Of a stretch of DNA of 64,000 bases, positions 30,806 to 41,315 are shown piece by piece. The position numbers and the translations under genes were made by a program. How positions within the stretch are numbered: the stretch's first letter is position 1; each line of letters opens with the position of its first letter. The notes below the pieces were generated by a model. That model worked only from the letters and a program-made list of their open reading frames with translations, was not told where the DNA came from and searched no databases. The stretch is taken from assembly GCA_964007475.1 (NCBI GenBank), contig CAXFZM010000027.1, positions 248,001 through 312,000 on the forward strand, read 5' to 3'. This DNA is from Hybos culiciformis. Lineage: Eukaryota > Arthropoda > Insecta > Diptera > Hybotidae.

Positions 30806-31726
30806 TCAAATGACGCTTTTTTGATCTACCCATGAGTTATGCATTTCATCGAATCCAAGCCATTTAACCAAAATTTTATCACCTTTTCTTTTGATCATTT
30901 TTTCTACTAAGTAAATATTTGGATGCTTAGTTTTTAGTAATTCTTCATCGTAAAAAGATCCCAAAATTACCTCATTCTGATAGTCTTTTAAAATATAAGT
31001 AACTGGGTTCGTTAGTTTTATTTTTGATACTTTGAAAATTTCAGTTGACCAGTTTGGCATGTATCCTTTATCGAAAATCCCCTTAGATTTGCTGATTCTA
31101 ACTTTATCTCCAACTTTAAATCTACCAGCTATGAAAATTTTCAGTCTGTTGTAGCTTGTTTTGAGAATTTTTTTCTCGTTGTGTTTATTAATTTCTTTTG
31201 GTTTCATTTTTGTTGTTCTGTGGATAGAATTATTATATTTTTCCATTAAGTTGTCTATTATATGTATCCACTTATAGTTTCCTTGTAAACTAAAGTGCTT
31301 CCACATTAAATTTTTTAAAGTTCTATTAAATCGTTCGACTATTGAAGCTTTTAATTTGGAATATGTATGATAGTGGTTAATTTCATATTTTTTCATAAGT
31401 TGGGAGAAATGCTTGTTGTAAAACTCTTTCCCTTCATCCGATTGTAAATTTCTTGGATGTACTTTGGATGTTTCAAAAATATTTTCCATAGATTCTACAA
31501 TATGACTAGCACTTTTTGTTTTTACAGCTCGAGCATATGCGAACTTCGAAAAAAGATCAATAACGGTTAACAAATATTTATTTCCCTTATTCGATTTCGA
31601 GTACGGTATCATTTCTACTAAGTCTATTTGCCACGTATCATTAAGACCTTTTTGAATCACTCGACGACGCTTAAAATTTTTGCGAGCAGGGCGATGTAAT
31701 TCATTCACCAAACCCTCCATGCTCAT
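30806..31726 (-). CDS. Polinton integrase with chromodomain
   Basis: A 306-residue open gene on the minus strand. The core shows WQIDLVEM (first Asp), LQSDEGKEF (second Asp) and SIVERFNRTLKN (Glu), the DD35E triad of retroviral-type integrases. An SH3-like segment follows (FKVGDKVRIS, PNWSTEIFKV), then a C-terminal chromodomain (YLVEKMIKRKGDKILVKWLGF, NSWVD). The triad is complete and no break is visible, making it the best preserved gene in the window. It is convergent with the polymerase and divergent from the gene at 31817. It would insert the element; the chromodomain usually guides target choice. An N-terminal zinc domain seen in some relatives is not evident. Confidence 0.9.
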   Translation of the reverse strand: MSMEGLVNELHRPARKNFKRRRVIQKGLNDTWQIDLVEMIPYSKSNKGNKYLLTVIDLFSKFAYARAVKTKSASHIVESMENIFETSKVHPRNLQSDEGKEFYNKHFSQLMKKYEINHYHTYSKLKASIVERFNRTLKNLMWKHFSLQGNYKWIHIIDNLMEKYNNSIHRTTKMKPKEINKHNEKKILKTSYNRLKIFIAGRFKVGDKVRISKSKGIFDKGYMPNWSTEIFKVSKIKLTNPVTYILKDYQNEVILGSFYDEELLKTKHPNIYLVEKMIKRKGDKILVKWLGFDEMHNSWVDQKSVI

Positions 31727-31816
31727 GTTGTTTTTATTTTTCTGAATATTATGTAAAACAGGAGTTGTATTTATATGAAAACTACACAGTCCGTTCTCTG
31801 ATTTTGACTAGTTAAC

Positions 31817-32311
31817 ATGGAGTACTACCGAAATCAAACAGTTTTAATCGATTTTCAATGTGTTGTTGGAAATTATAAACAAGTTTTTATAAAGGAATTA
31901 GCTTGTTTAAAGACGGATTCGGTTTCATATAATCATTATGTGTTCAAACCACCATATCCACAACAAGAACTATCGGAAAAAGCTGCCAAACAAAATAACT
32001 ACTCTTTCGAATTCATAAATGGATTAGATTGGAATGATGGAACTACTGACTATTTAACTCTGCCGACAATACTCTCAGATTATAAAGATTATGTTATTGT
32101 CGTAAAAGGAAAAGAGAAGAAATTTTTTTTGGAGAAATATTTACCAGCAACAATTATTGTTGATTTGGATATGGGAAAAAGTATTTCAAAATATTTCAAT
32201 TTTCTTACTAATTGCTCGATTCATAAAAATAGAATTAATAATAGATGTGCTATTTTAAATTTATTCAGAATGTATTTCTTTTTAGAAACAAGTGGAAAGT
32301 TTTCAGAATAA
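31817..32311 (+). CDS. Polinton-associated protein of unknown function
   Basis: A 164-residue open gene starting 90 bases from the divergent integrase. Visible blocks are VLIDFQCVVG near the N-terminus, YNHYVFKPPYPQQEL, then FINGLDWNDGT, VIVVKGKEKKFFLEKYL and IIVDLDMGKS. An acidic residue after a hydrophobic strand at the start (IDFQ) and another late (VDLD) could suit a nuclease-like fold, but that is inference. Similar genes sit in this slot in other insect Polintons as I recall. No break is visible. Confidence 0.6.
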   Translation: MEYYRNQTVLIDFQCVVGNYKQVFIKELACLKTDSVSYNHYVFKPPYPQQELSEKAAKQNNYSFEFINGLDWNDGTTDYLTLPTILSDYKDYVIVVKGKEKKFFLEKYLPATIIVDLDMGKSISKYFNFLTNCSIHKNRINNRCAILNLFRMYFFLETSGKFSE

Positions 32312-32373
32312 ATAAATAAATGCAATTATTATAAGTTGACTTGTTTTATTCACATTTCAGAAGTCTCGTAGTC

Positions 32374-32767
32374 ATGGTTCAACAATTTATTCATCCGTTT
32401 TCTATGATTGTAAGCGGACCTTCGGGGTGTGGAAAGACTTCATAAAGGAGCTCACAATAGAGATATATCATTGAATACTAAGTATTTGGTGGTTTTTAAG
32501 AATCCAAGAGATAAACTGCAATTTCAACATTTAGCACGACAAATTTATCCTGAGAATGCAAAAGATCTTTTGAGGGTATATAAAGAAGTAACGCAAGTTC
32601 CTCATAATTATTTGATAATTGATCTTACTCAAGAAATAATTGAAACATTGCGTTTTAGAACTGATATTTTCAACAAAAATCATTGTATTTGTTATTGCAA
32701 TTTGAATGAAAATGAGCTCCAATATGAAGAGATTAAAGGAGAACAAGCATATGCTGTATATACTTAA
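32374..32767 (+). pseudogene. Polinton packaging ATPase, internal deletion
   Basis: An ATG at 32374 opens a short reading with a perfect Walker A (SGPSGCGKTS) and a stop right after it. The next open piece (32429-32767) has RDISLNTKYLVVFKNPRDKLQ, QHLARQIYPENAKD and PHNYLIIDL, which is the C-terminal half of FtsK/HerA-type packaging ATPases of Polintons. The Walker B region and the sensor between them are missing, an estimated loss of roughly 80-100 residues. The enzyme would pump DNA into capsids; this copy cannot. Confidence 0.85.
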
Positions 32768-33056
32768 AGAAGCAAAACCAAAACTTCGAAATTCAATTTT
32801 GAAAAACAGCGATAATGAGCTAATAAAAACTTTAAGTGAAATTGCATATAATACTTTACATGGATACAATCCGATCAATGAAAAATCTAAGACAGCGTTG
32901 AGGAGATATAAAAATTCGTTACGCTGTTTATCTTGTCCAAAACGTTCTTTGAATTCGAAGAGAAAACTACTAGTGCAAAGTGGTGGTTTTTTGCCGACAT
33001 TAATAGCAACTGTTTTATCCGGAGTTATCGGAAAAATAATAGAAAATGACAAATAA
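32749..33056 (+). CDS. Polinton small basic protein (LLVQ-GGFLP motif)
   Basis: This is the part of an open reading from the Met near 32749: MLYILKEAKPKLRNSIL, then a helical basic middle, and a C-terminus LLVQSGGFLPTLIATVLSGV IG with a hydrophobic end. A small basic protein with a Gly-Gly-Phe-Leu-Pro motif followed by a hydrophobic tail is a recurring Polinton gene. Its role is not established to my knowledge; a minor virion or membrane-active role is plausible. It overlaps the end of the ATPase remnant and the start of the next gene by about 11 bases, a compact gene order. Confidence 0.6.
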
Positions 33057-33868
33057 ATTGAAAAAAATGATTCTTCTACATCCCTCAGCTTACGAAAAAT
33101 TAAATCATAATAAAAATAATGAACCAGAATCATTTTTTGTTAAAAATTATCTTTTATCAATTTTAAATAATACCGAACTACAAGACATAGAAAAAAGGTA
33201 CCAAATTCGACAACAACTTTTAAAATATGCAAATTTAAAGCGAGTGAAATCTGAGACTGATAAACCAATTTTGACAGATGCATTTACTCAAACACCATTT
33301 ATTTTTAAAAAAAATCAAAGCTCACAATTTATTTTTAAAAAAAATCAAAGCTCACAATTTTCAACAACCATGACAAAAACAGATAACCAAACAGAACCAC
33401 TTCTAACAGAAGATATTTATGAAACATTTGAAAAGGATGAAATAACAAAAAAGAATAATTTGAGCTCAGCTGCTGATCATGCTAAGAAACTCAAACGAAA
33501 AAATAGTTTAAGTTTGAGTTGTTTTTACAATGATGAAGATTTGTCTGCTACGAAAAACAAAAGACAAAAAAAAAAAAGATTTTAAAATAATTGAAAAAGA
33601 TGGAAAAGTTTTTACTATATTTCACGAAGGAATCGAAAAAGGTGGAAAAGAAGAAGTGGATTCTATTATTTCAAACTTAAAATCGAAAAATATAGAAGCA
33701 AATAATGAAATTTTTACCCTAACTGATGAAGAAATCGAAAATGTTGACAACGAAGAGGTTAATTCAAATTCAAATAAAATGAGAAAAAAGATTGCCGAAC
33801 CAATGTCTAAACCAACCTTAAGGTCAAGTAAAAAACAGGAACTAATATTATACGTTGGCATCGAATAA
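33046..33868 (+). pseudogene. Polinton charged protein of unknown function, frameshifted
   Basis: The first open piece (33046-33585) begins MTNKLKKMILLHPSAYEKL, contains a tandem duplication of FIFKKNQSSQ (33-base repeat at 33292-33357), and ends in a Lys/Arg-rich tail. A run of 12 A near 33569-33580 shifts the frame, and the second piece (to 33868) continues with FKIIEKDGKVFTIFHEGIE and an acidic segment. The two pieces probably formed one gene. No family recognised. Confidence 0.55.
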
Positions 33869-33935
33869 AATAGCTTATAAAAGTAATTTATAAGTATAAA
33901 TGAATTAATTGTTTTTCATCACTTCAAAAAGTAAC

Positions 33936-34619
33936 ATGTCCTATCAAGAATTTTATATAACACTATTGAGTAACAATTGTATGGAAATATACCCTTCTAA
34001 TGTGCTATCTTCTTTTACAAATTTATTAAAAAAAAAATTGGATTTAGATGAGACTTCGTTAGTTGGTCTTACAGAAATATTTTTAAATGATCTTGACGGA
34101 AATATACATTCACGAAAAAAACGAGACACAACATTAAATAAATCAGAAGCAGAACAAATACTTTTTAAAGCAATACAGAATGCTAAGAAAAAAACTTCCA
34201 ATTCAAATGCAGATACTACGTTTAAAAGTAATGTATCAATTTCTAAAGATGAGAAAGCGGGTTCTAAGCTTGAAAAGCAAAATACTGTATCAACTCTTAA
34301 AATTGATAAAAAAATTATTACAACAAGTTTTAAAAATAAAGATATTGGCCAAAATAAAAAAACTGAATTCGAAGAAGAGAAAGAAATGGTTGGTTTTATT
34401 CCTCCTACGATTTTCGATTTCAAATCTGCAATTGATTCGATGATTAAATTTTTAGATCAACCCAAGATCACTTTAATTGCAGACTTTGCATACATTTACA
34501 CCGATATAATTTGTCCTAGATTTGTTCGAAACGAACTTACAAGATGTCCTCGAGTTGTGCCGATTGAACATGAACAAAAAGTTATAAAATTCCAGCATGT
34601 AGAGTATTATCCAATTTAA
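33936..34619 (+). CDS. Polinton minor-capsid/penton-like protein
   Basis: The N-terminus MSYQEFYITLLSNNCMEIYPSN followed by LVGLTEI and the C-terminus YIYTDIICPRFVRNEL, then CPRV and FQHVEYYPI, match the two conserved ends of the single-jelly-roll minor capsid protein of Polintons. The middle (about residues 60-160) is Lys/Ser-rich and lacks recognisable strands, so either a natural linker is present or part of the domain was replaced. The frame is open from the ATG at 33936. Confidence 0.6.
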   Translation: MSYQEFYITLLSNNCMEIYPSNVLSSFTNLLKKKLDLDETSLVGLTEIFLNDLDGNIHSRKKRDTTLNKSEAEQILFKAIQNAKKKTSNSNADTTFKSNVSISKDEKAGSKLEKQNTVSTLKIDKKIITTSFKNKDIGQNKKTEFEEEKEMVGFIPPTIFDFKSAIDSMIKFLDQPKITLIADFAYIYTDIICPRFVRNELTRCPRVVPIEHEQKVIKFQHVEYYPI

Positions 34620-34782
34620 TCAAACATAATATCAAATATTTCTATATTGATCACAAATTCACAATCGGAAAGAATTAATTTTAAATCTAGTTTGTTACCT
34701 ACAATGTGTCACTTCATTTCAAAAAAAAAGGTATAAATACAAAATGTCTGTGGGGTAATTAGTCATTAATTACAAACAAAGA
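34620..34782. other. Intergenic Polinton sequence
   Basis: AT-rich sequence with GGTATAAATAC near 34729, a possible TATA-type promoter about 50 bases upstream of the truncated gene. Confidence 0.3.
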
Positions 34783-34861
34783 TATGGATAAAGTTTACAC
34801 AAATTATTACCTGACTCAATCAGGTTATGGAATGAGTGACATTGGTGTATTATATAATAAT
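34783..34861 (+). pseudogene. Polinton small virion-type protein, first 26 codons only
   Basis: An ATG at about 34783 reads MDKVYTNYYLTQSGYGMSDI before running into gag sequence at 34862, where it becomes in frame with the gag tail and stops at its TGA. A start of the form MD-x-Y-x-x-YYL-x-Q-x-G-x-G is typical of a small conserved Polinton protein. The rest of the gene and everything beyond it was deleted. Confidence 0.5.
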
Positions 34862-34909
34862 CCTGTTTTATCATCGACACAATTTAAACATCCTAAAGAA
34901 GTGTTATGA
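34862..34909 (+). pseudogene. Gypsy gag, last codons
   Basis: The same bases end the gag remnant at 46060-46103 and read VLSSTQFKHPKEVL-stop. This shows that the Polinton and a deletion replaced the middle of this gag copy. Confidence 0.75.
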
Positions 34910-34936
34910 TCATTTTTAGGGGGGTGTATATAAATA

Positions 34937-35587
34937 CAAAAATTCTGAGTTCAAGATGAACTCATGAAGAATTTTATCACATCTGATGATAAAAGAGAAA
35001 TTGGTGAAGGTAGAGACAAGAGAAAGTGCTCTACTTTCAACTATGAATCTGGTGTTGAGTCCACTGTCTAAGGATATCCTGTTCAAAGGCTGGGTCTAAG
35101 CTCGTCGGTGGATGGGTAAGGACAGTGAACACCAGAGGGCTCATAACATTGTTTATAGGATGTTTTTGATGAAAAAGTTAAAACTGAGATAAAACTAAAA
35201 AAGAACAAAAGGAAACCCCGACCAAAAATAATAAAATAAAAGCATCTTAAAATTAAATGACTATGTCGTCATTCTTCAGCTTATGGCTATGGCCATCTTG
35301 AGCTGGACCTTACTTCAGCATTTCAATGTACCTATTAGGACCTGTGGATGTGAATTTAGTGTAAAAACATTTTTTTATTCTGATAATTACATTAAATTTA
35401 TTGAAGAGAAAAAAAAAATTTAAACAGTTTAAATTACAACAGTTTGGTATGGTGTTTCATTTAATACAGCAACAATATCTTTATTCTCTTTAGGAAGAAT
35501 ATTTTCTTTTTATAACCTTGAATTATTGGATTTTTCTTTTCCAATTTCCTATTTTTACATTTCTTTTTATAAAAAATTGTTTCATAT
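34937..35587. repeat. Repeat D, unit 1 (about 645 bp)
   Basis: The unit starts AAAATTCTGAGTTCAAGATG and contains GCTGGGTCTAAGCTCGTCGG, TGGGTAAGGACAGTGAACAC and TTATGGCTATGGCCATCTTG. It is followed directly by a second, 3'-shortened unit. A third full unit lies at 46132-46790, also right after the gag tail. It is more GC-rich than its surroundings. Its position after gag suggests it belongs to the gypsy-type element, but no LTR or coding hallmark is visible. Confidence 0.85.
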
Positions 35588-36095
35588 AAAAATTCTGAGT
35601 TCAAGATGAACTCATGAAGAATTTTATCACATCTGATGATAAAAGAGAAATTGGTGAAGGTAGAGACAAGAGAAAGTGCTCTACTTTCAACTATGAATCT
35701 GGTGTTGAGTCCACTGTCTAAGGATATCCTGTTCAAAGGCTGGGTCTAAGCTCGTCGGTGGGTGGGTAAGGACAGTGAACACCAGAGGGCTCATAACATT
35801 GTTTATAGGATGTTTTTGATGAAAAAGTTAAAACTGAGATAAAACTAAAAAAGAAAAAAAGGAAACCCCGACCAAAAATAATAAAATAAAAGCATCTTAA
35901 AATTAAATGACTATGTCGTCATTCTTCAGCTTATGGCTATGGCCATCTTGAGCTGGACCTTACTTCAGCATTTCAATGTACCTATTAGGACCTGTGGATG
36001 TGAATTTAGTGTAAAAACATTTTTTTATTCTGATAATTACATTAAATTTATTGAAGAGAAAAAGAAAATTTAATCAGTTTAAATTACAACAGTTT
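35588..36095. repeat. Repeat D, unit 2 (3'-shortened)
   Basis: This is almost identical to unit 1 up to AAATTACAACAGTTT, then it joins repeat C through a T-run. The direct tandem arrangement with unit 1 suggests unequal exchange or a collapsed element. Confidence 0.85.
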
Positions 36096-36939
36096 TTTTT
36101 TTTTTGGAATGATTTAAAGTTTTAAATTTACTTTATCATTCATATATATATATAAACATTTCTTGAATTTTTTATAGTATTTTTTTACTATTATTTTACT
36201 ATTTGCCTACTTTTGAGGACTTAATTTTGTTTTCTTTGTTTGCCGACAGGCCTCTTCACCGCAATGTTATTGTATGTGGTGGCGCTTTTTAAGATAATAG
36301 ATTAGAAAGATTAATTATTATTAGTGTTATTCATAAATATTAAAGTTAGTTATGATATAAGAAGTAAATATTGATACAAGAGTCAACTACCTATCCTTAA
36401 TTATAAATTTTTAGCGGGTAGAATATTTGTCGTTGATGATGATTTTTTTTTTGTGGGTGGTAACATTAAATAAGAATTTAGATATTGATACGTATTACTT
36501 TTTCATTTAAAGTTTAAAGTTTTGTCGGAGTGTGTATTTTTTTTTAATGTTAAAAAAAGTTTTAAATTTTAATTGTGTTTTTTTTTTGTTTTTTATTTTT
36601 TTAAAATTAAAAAAGTTTTGTTCTTAAAATTTTTTTTTTATCGTTGTGTTGCAAATAAAAAAGGTTAAATATGTAAGTTTTATTTTTTCTATAAATTTCC
36701 TGTTTTTTCTATGTTGAGTCTGCAGTATGGCGTAAGCCATACGTGGAATAAATTTTTTTTTTTTTTTAAATTTAATTTTTATTTTAATTTATATTTTATT
36801 TTTATAAGTTTTTTTTTTTTTTGTATTAATTTTATATTTTCTTTTCAGTACCATGAATTGTGAATGAGTTGTGCTTTAAGTATAAACTTTAAAGCTTTAA
36901 ATATAAACTTCTTTCGGCAGTACCTATGACTACTTCGGG
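36096..36939. repeat. Repeat C, copy 1 (composite-repeat left part)
   Basis: Shared with 48135-48975 almost throughout: GGAATGATTTAAAGTTTTAA, TTTGCCGACAGGCCTCTTCA, GTGGTGGCGCTTTTTAAG, and the hairpin GTATGGCGTAAGCCATAC. It is non-coding and leads into minisatellite M. It is not present before the first M copy at 21124. Confidence 0.85.
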
Positions 36940-37600
36940 TGTTTTTTTTTGTATTTTGTGCCGGCACGACCTAACCGTAGCTCCCTGCCCAAAAATTTTT
37001 CGGCTGGTAATCTTTAATTTAACGGAACTACCTATTTTGGAAAAAAAAAATTTTGTGTATTTTGTGACGGCACGACCCTACCCAAAAATTTTTCGACAAA
37101 TAATTTTTTTTTCACCAAAGCTACCTATTATGGAAAAATTTTTTTTTGTGTATTTTGTGACGGCACGACCTAATCGTAGCTCCCTACCCAAAAAATTTTC
37201 GACTGGTAATCTTTATTTTAACGGAGCTACCTATTTTGAATATTTTTTTTATATTTTGCGCCAGCACGACCAAACCGTAGCTTCCTGCCCAAAAATTTTT
37301 CGGCAGTTAATCTATTTTGAAAAAAATTTTTTTTTAAATATTTTGCGCCGGCACGACCTAACCGTAGCTCCCTGCCCAAAAAATTTTCGGCTGGTAATCT
37401 TTATTTTAACGAAGCTACCTAACCGTAGCTCCCTGCCCAAAAATTTTTCGGCAGGTAATCTTAATTTCACAGGAGCTACCTATTTTGAAAAAAATCTTTT
37501 TTTGTATTTTTTGCGCCGGCACGGCCTAACCGTAGCTCCCTGCCCAAAAATTTTTCGGCAGGTAATCTTTATTTCACCGAAGCTACGTATTTTGAAAAAT
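36940..37600. repeat. Minisatellite M, copy 2
   Basis: Same unit as at 21124-21790, with some units shortened or missing the GTAGCTCC arm (for example near 37065-37090). Confidence 0.9.
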
Positions 37601-38326
37601 TTGTAAACGAAATATTTTTAAAAAATAATTTGAATAATAATAATATGTAATAATATAATAATAATAATAATAATAATTGTTTTATTTTCTTCAAAAAATT
37701 CTTTTACAAATTCTATAATCTAATATATTATGTAACTACATAAGTATTTAAAAATTGAAAAGTTTCAAATAAAGGTACCTATATTTACTTAATAAAAATC
37801 AAAAAATTTAATAAAACAAATCAAAATACAAAATCGAAATTCAAAATCATGCTTATATGTATGTATGTAAAATAAAACAACAAAATTTACAACTATGGCA
37901 TCAAAGCCGTCAGTTGAAATAATTTGAAAATAAATTTTTCGCACTAAATTATTTTGTTTTTATTAATGGCACTCATTTTTTGTGTACATTTTTCAAATTG
38001 GAGTCGTATATTGAGTATTTTATTCTTATTTTTCTGAGAAAACATCTCATGCGTTTTAGATACTCGAATCGATACTCGAATTGAAACAAGATTTTTCCTT
38101 CTACCAAAAATTTAACAACTCGCTTAAAGAAGTATAAACTTAAAAAAAAAACATTAACATTAGCTGTAACATAAATCGAGAAAAAAAATTAACATCAACA
38201 ATTTACAAAAAGCGAATCGAATTATGCTATAATTCTTTTCGAACTACCAATATAAAAACAACAAATAAATAAATAAAAACAACATTAACATCAGCATAAA
38301 TTGAAGAATAAAATCAACAACAAGTA
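37601..38326. other. Spacer of composite repeat, copy 2
   Basis: Nearly identical to 21791-22517, including the (ATA)n run at about 37635-37676. No gene. Confidence 0.6.
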
Positions 38327-40431
38327 CAGTAAACATTCTATATAAGCAACTCAATCGAACCAATTAAAAAAAAAAGTGTCTTATATGAAAACGGTTGCTT
38401 ATATAGAAGTTTTAAGATTTAAAGATAATGAAACAGTTTTATTAGTTAAAATTATACATTTGTTTTAATGAAACAGTATTACATTTGTCTTCTAAATACA
38501 GCCTTCTCTCTGATTCGCCGCAAAAATAAAATTTAATTACTCGGAAGATTACTATCCTCTGCCCAGTCAACCACGACGTTGAAGGAATTAATCACAGAAT
38601 TGATGTTATGGATTGTAGTTTCTTCTTCGGGATGACCTTCTACGTTTTCGATCCTCTCAACGTCGCATATTTCATTATCATTATGCTCTTCAATTCCAAA
38701 AGATGCACACCTCTCGTTACTACCAATCGCCCATTCTATTATTTCGTTCTCCGTTAAATCATTTTCGTTTGTAATTAAATTGTATAGTCTCATCAGGGGA
38801 ATATTGTCCTCTTCATAAAAATGATCAGCCGGTATATTAAATTCAATTTCGTCAATCGTTGAAAAAAGGTGTTTAAATGAACTCCTGACTGTGGGAGTTC
38901 ATTCCAGGCTTCAACAATCAAAAACGCAACGTCTTTTAAATTGATATTTTTAAAAGCTGAAATCATATCGTTATTGCCATTGACACATACAGCCGCTAGT
39001 GTTGCCATAAGTTGCTTTCGATACCGCAGTTTAAGGGATTTAATGATGTTTTGGTCAAGCGGATGAAACAAGGGGGTATTGTTAGGCGGAAAAAATATAA
39101 CCTTGAAGTTTTCATCATCGGAAAAAGAGTTTGCTGTACCATGGCAGGTGGCATTATCCACCAATAAAATTGCTTTAACTAGTAAGCCTTTAGCTTCCAA
39201 ATGACGAGAAACTTCAGAGATGAAAAAATCAATGTACCACTCCTTGAAAAGCGCTGAAGTTTGCCAAGCATTTTTGGATGACTTGTAATACAGCGGTATT
39301 TCAATGTTTGTAAAACATCGAGGATTTCTTGCTTTGACGCAAGGCATTGACGCAAGGCATAATGGTCACTCTTTCCTTCATGGCCTTCCTTCCATAGGCA
39401 GTTCTTTCGAAAACGGCAGCATTTGTTTTCTTGTGCAATCCTTTGTATATAAGGCCAGTTTCGTCACAATTATAGATCTGCTCCGGTAAAAACCCATTTT
39501 CAGCTATAATCCTTTTAAAATCACTTTTAAATACAGCAGCAGTTTTTCACCGGAAACTGTCAAAATTCGAATTCCGTGGCGTTCTTTAAATTTTGCAAGC
39601 CATCCATCGCTGGCTGAAAATGATTCGTCTCCATTGACTGACTTATTCAATTCCAGCGCTTTAACTTTAAGCATCCCGTTCGAAACTAAATCGTTTGACT
39701 CCCGTTGCCGTGAAAACTATGAATATAATTTTTCATCTATATCAGTGTTTTTTAACGGTTTCATTCGTTTGATTTTCTTTTGATTCACATAAGTTTTTGA
39801 CGCGAATTCCTCTAACTTTTCCTTGTTATTTTTAATTTTCGTAACCGTCGACTTATGGATGTTATAACTTCGGCAAATCTCTTTTGGTTTTTTACCATCT
39901 TGTAGATCACTTAAAATTGATAGTTTGTCTTTTAATGAAATCGAAACTCTGCCTTTCTTTTCCATTTTTACGCCAAAAAACAATTGAAAATAAAATGATG
40001 TGTACCACAGTTAATGGATTTATAATATGTAGCAAATTTTGCAGTTACGAATCAATTAACTTATTAAAATAAAAATATCAACTAACAATATTTTGTTTTT
40101 AAAATGTCATACTTTTTTATTTTATTTTAACTGTAATTCTATAAAATTACAGTTAATTTATTTTTATAAAACAGAAAATGTTATTTAATTATTATTTAAT
40201 GAATAATGTTTAATTTATAATCGAGAATTGTTTCTTAATTTGAATTTATTTTATTTTAAGAACAAATTTTATTTAGTTTTTTCTGAACAAGTTTAATCTA
40301 TAATTAATATTTTATATATGGATTTAACAGTTGCTTTAATGGAAAGTTTGGAATGAAAAAAGTTGCTAATACAGAGGTTGCTACAAAAGAATGTTTCTTA
40401 TACAGGGGTTTCTTGTATAGAATGCTTACTG
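38327..40431 (-). mobile_element. pogo/Tigger transposon B
   Basis: The ends CAGTAAACATTCTATATAAG and the complement of AGAATGCTTACTG are flanked by TA (38325-38326 and 40432-40433). It is 2105 bp, lacks a short stretch present in copy A near 22605-22630, and otherwise matches it. Confidence 0.9.
38533..39965 (-). pseudogene. Tigger transposase B, frameshifted
   Basis: It has the same domains as copy A: pipsqueak/CENP-B N-terminus near 39965-39720, catalytic region with VDNATCHGTANSF and PPNNTPLFHPLDQNI, and acidic tail. Here the base missing in copy A near 23400 is present, but seven bases are missing near 38889 (copy A has an extra AACTGAC), which separates the catalytic part from the tail. 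The middle carries the breaks shared with copy A. The QPLDQ motif reads HPLDQ. It is inactive. Confidence 0.85.
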
Positions 40432-41075
40432 TACTTCACTAAATTTAATTTAATAACTTTTTTATATATATAAATAAATTTTTTAATATATTTTTACTAA
40501 ATTATAAATTTATATAAAACTAAAAAGAAGCAATGTAGATCCAAATTGTTACATAAACATAAACAAATTGTTACATAAACATAAACAAATTGTTACATAA
40601 ACAATTTTTATTTTTCAAATTGAAGTAAATAATTTTCAAATTTTTCAATTTTAATAATTGGATGTACACTCTTTGAAATATTTTTTTACAATTATTAAAC
40701 TACAATTATTAAACATTAAATATTATATAATTAAATAAAAAAAAAAAAATTATGATTTTTTTACATATAAATATTATAGAAATAAAAATTACATCATTTA
40801 CTTTGAACTGATTATTATATATGAATATTTTACAAATGAAAATTACATCATTTACTTTGAACTGATTTTTCAAAATTTTTTTTTCCTCTTCGTATAATTT
40901 TTTAAATATATTTATAATAATATCTCTTATTACATGTTACTACAAAATTTTATTTTGATGCATAATAAAATCAAAAATAGTTTAACATAATTTTGTTTAA
41001 TTATTTGACATCTTTGTTATCTCTGACGTATGATAACTTCTTGATTTCCAATAATCTAGATCTCATTTTGTTATA
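40432..41075. other. AT-rich spacer, copy 2
   Basis: Matches 24657-25306, with a small deletion near 40690. The three-unit repeat is at about 40542-40607. Confidence 0.6.
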
Positions 41076-41284
41076 TAAGGTAACCACTCCTCAAATTTTT
41101 AGGGAACCTCATATAAGGTAACCACTTCTCAAATTTTTAGGGAACTTCATATAAGGTAACCACTCCTCAAATTTTTAGGAAACTTTGATATAAGGTAACC
41201 ATTCCTCAATTATTTTAAGGGGACTACAACATAAGGTTATCATTCATCAATTATTTAAATTTCAAAACAAGGTAACCAACCATT
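41076..41284 (+). repeat. Leader repeat, about 39-bp unit, copy 2
   Basis: Same six-unit GGTAACC array as 25307-25515, without visible differences in unit number. Confidence 0.9.
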
Positions 41285-41315
41285 CGTGAATATTATTTAT
41301 TTCAATTTTTTTTTT

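Larger units (their letters stand above)
25999..34861 (+). mobile_element. Polinton/Maverick, right end missing
   Basis: The left edge is exact by comparison with the uninterrupted gag at 45606-45673; the element starts AGTAGTATAAATATG. It encodes a type B DNA polymerase with terminal-protein-style N-terminus, an integrase with chromodomain, a packaging ATPase remnant and several capsid-type small proteins, which together define Polintons. At 34861/34862 it joins the far part of gag, and about 385 bases of gag are missing. No right terminal repeat, major capsid or protease gene is present, so the right part was lost by deletion. Confidence 0.9.

Noticed and set aside
33530..33868. A separate gene after 33585
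   Set aside because: Its start overlaps the previous gene at an A-run; more likely the frameshifted end of the same gene.
36727..36760. GTATGGCGTAAGCCATAC hairpin considered as a transcription terminator
   Set aside because: Intrinsic terminators of this type are bacterial; the context is eukaryotic. Kept only as a feature of repeat C.
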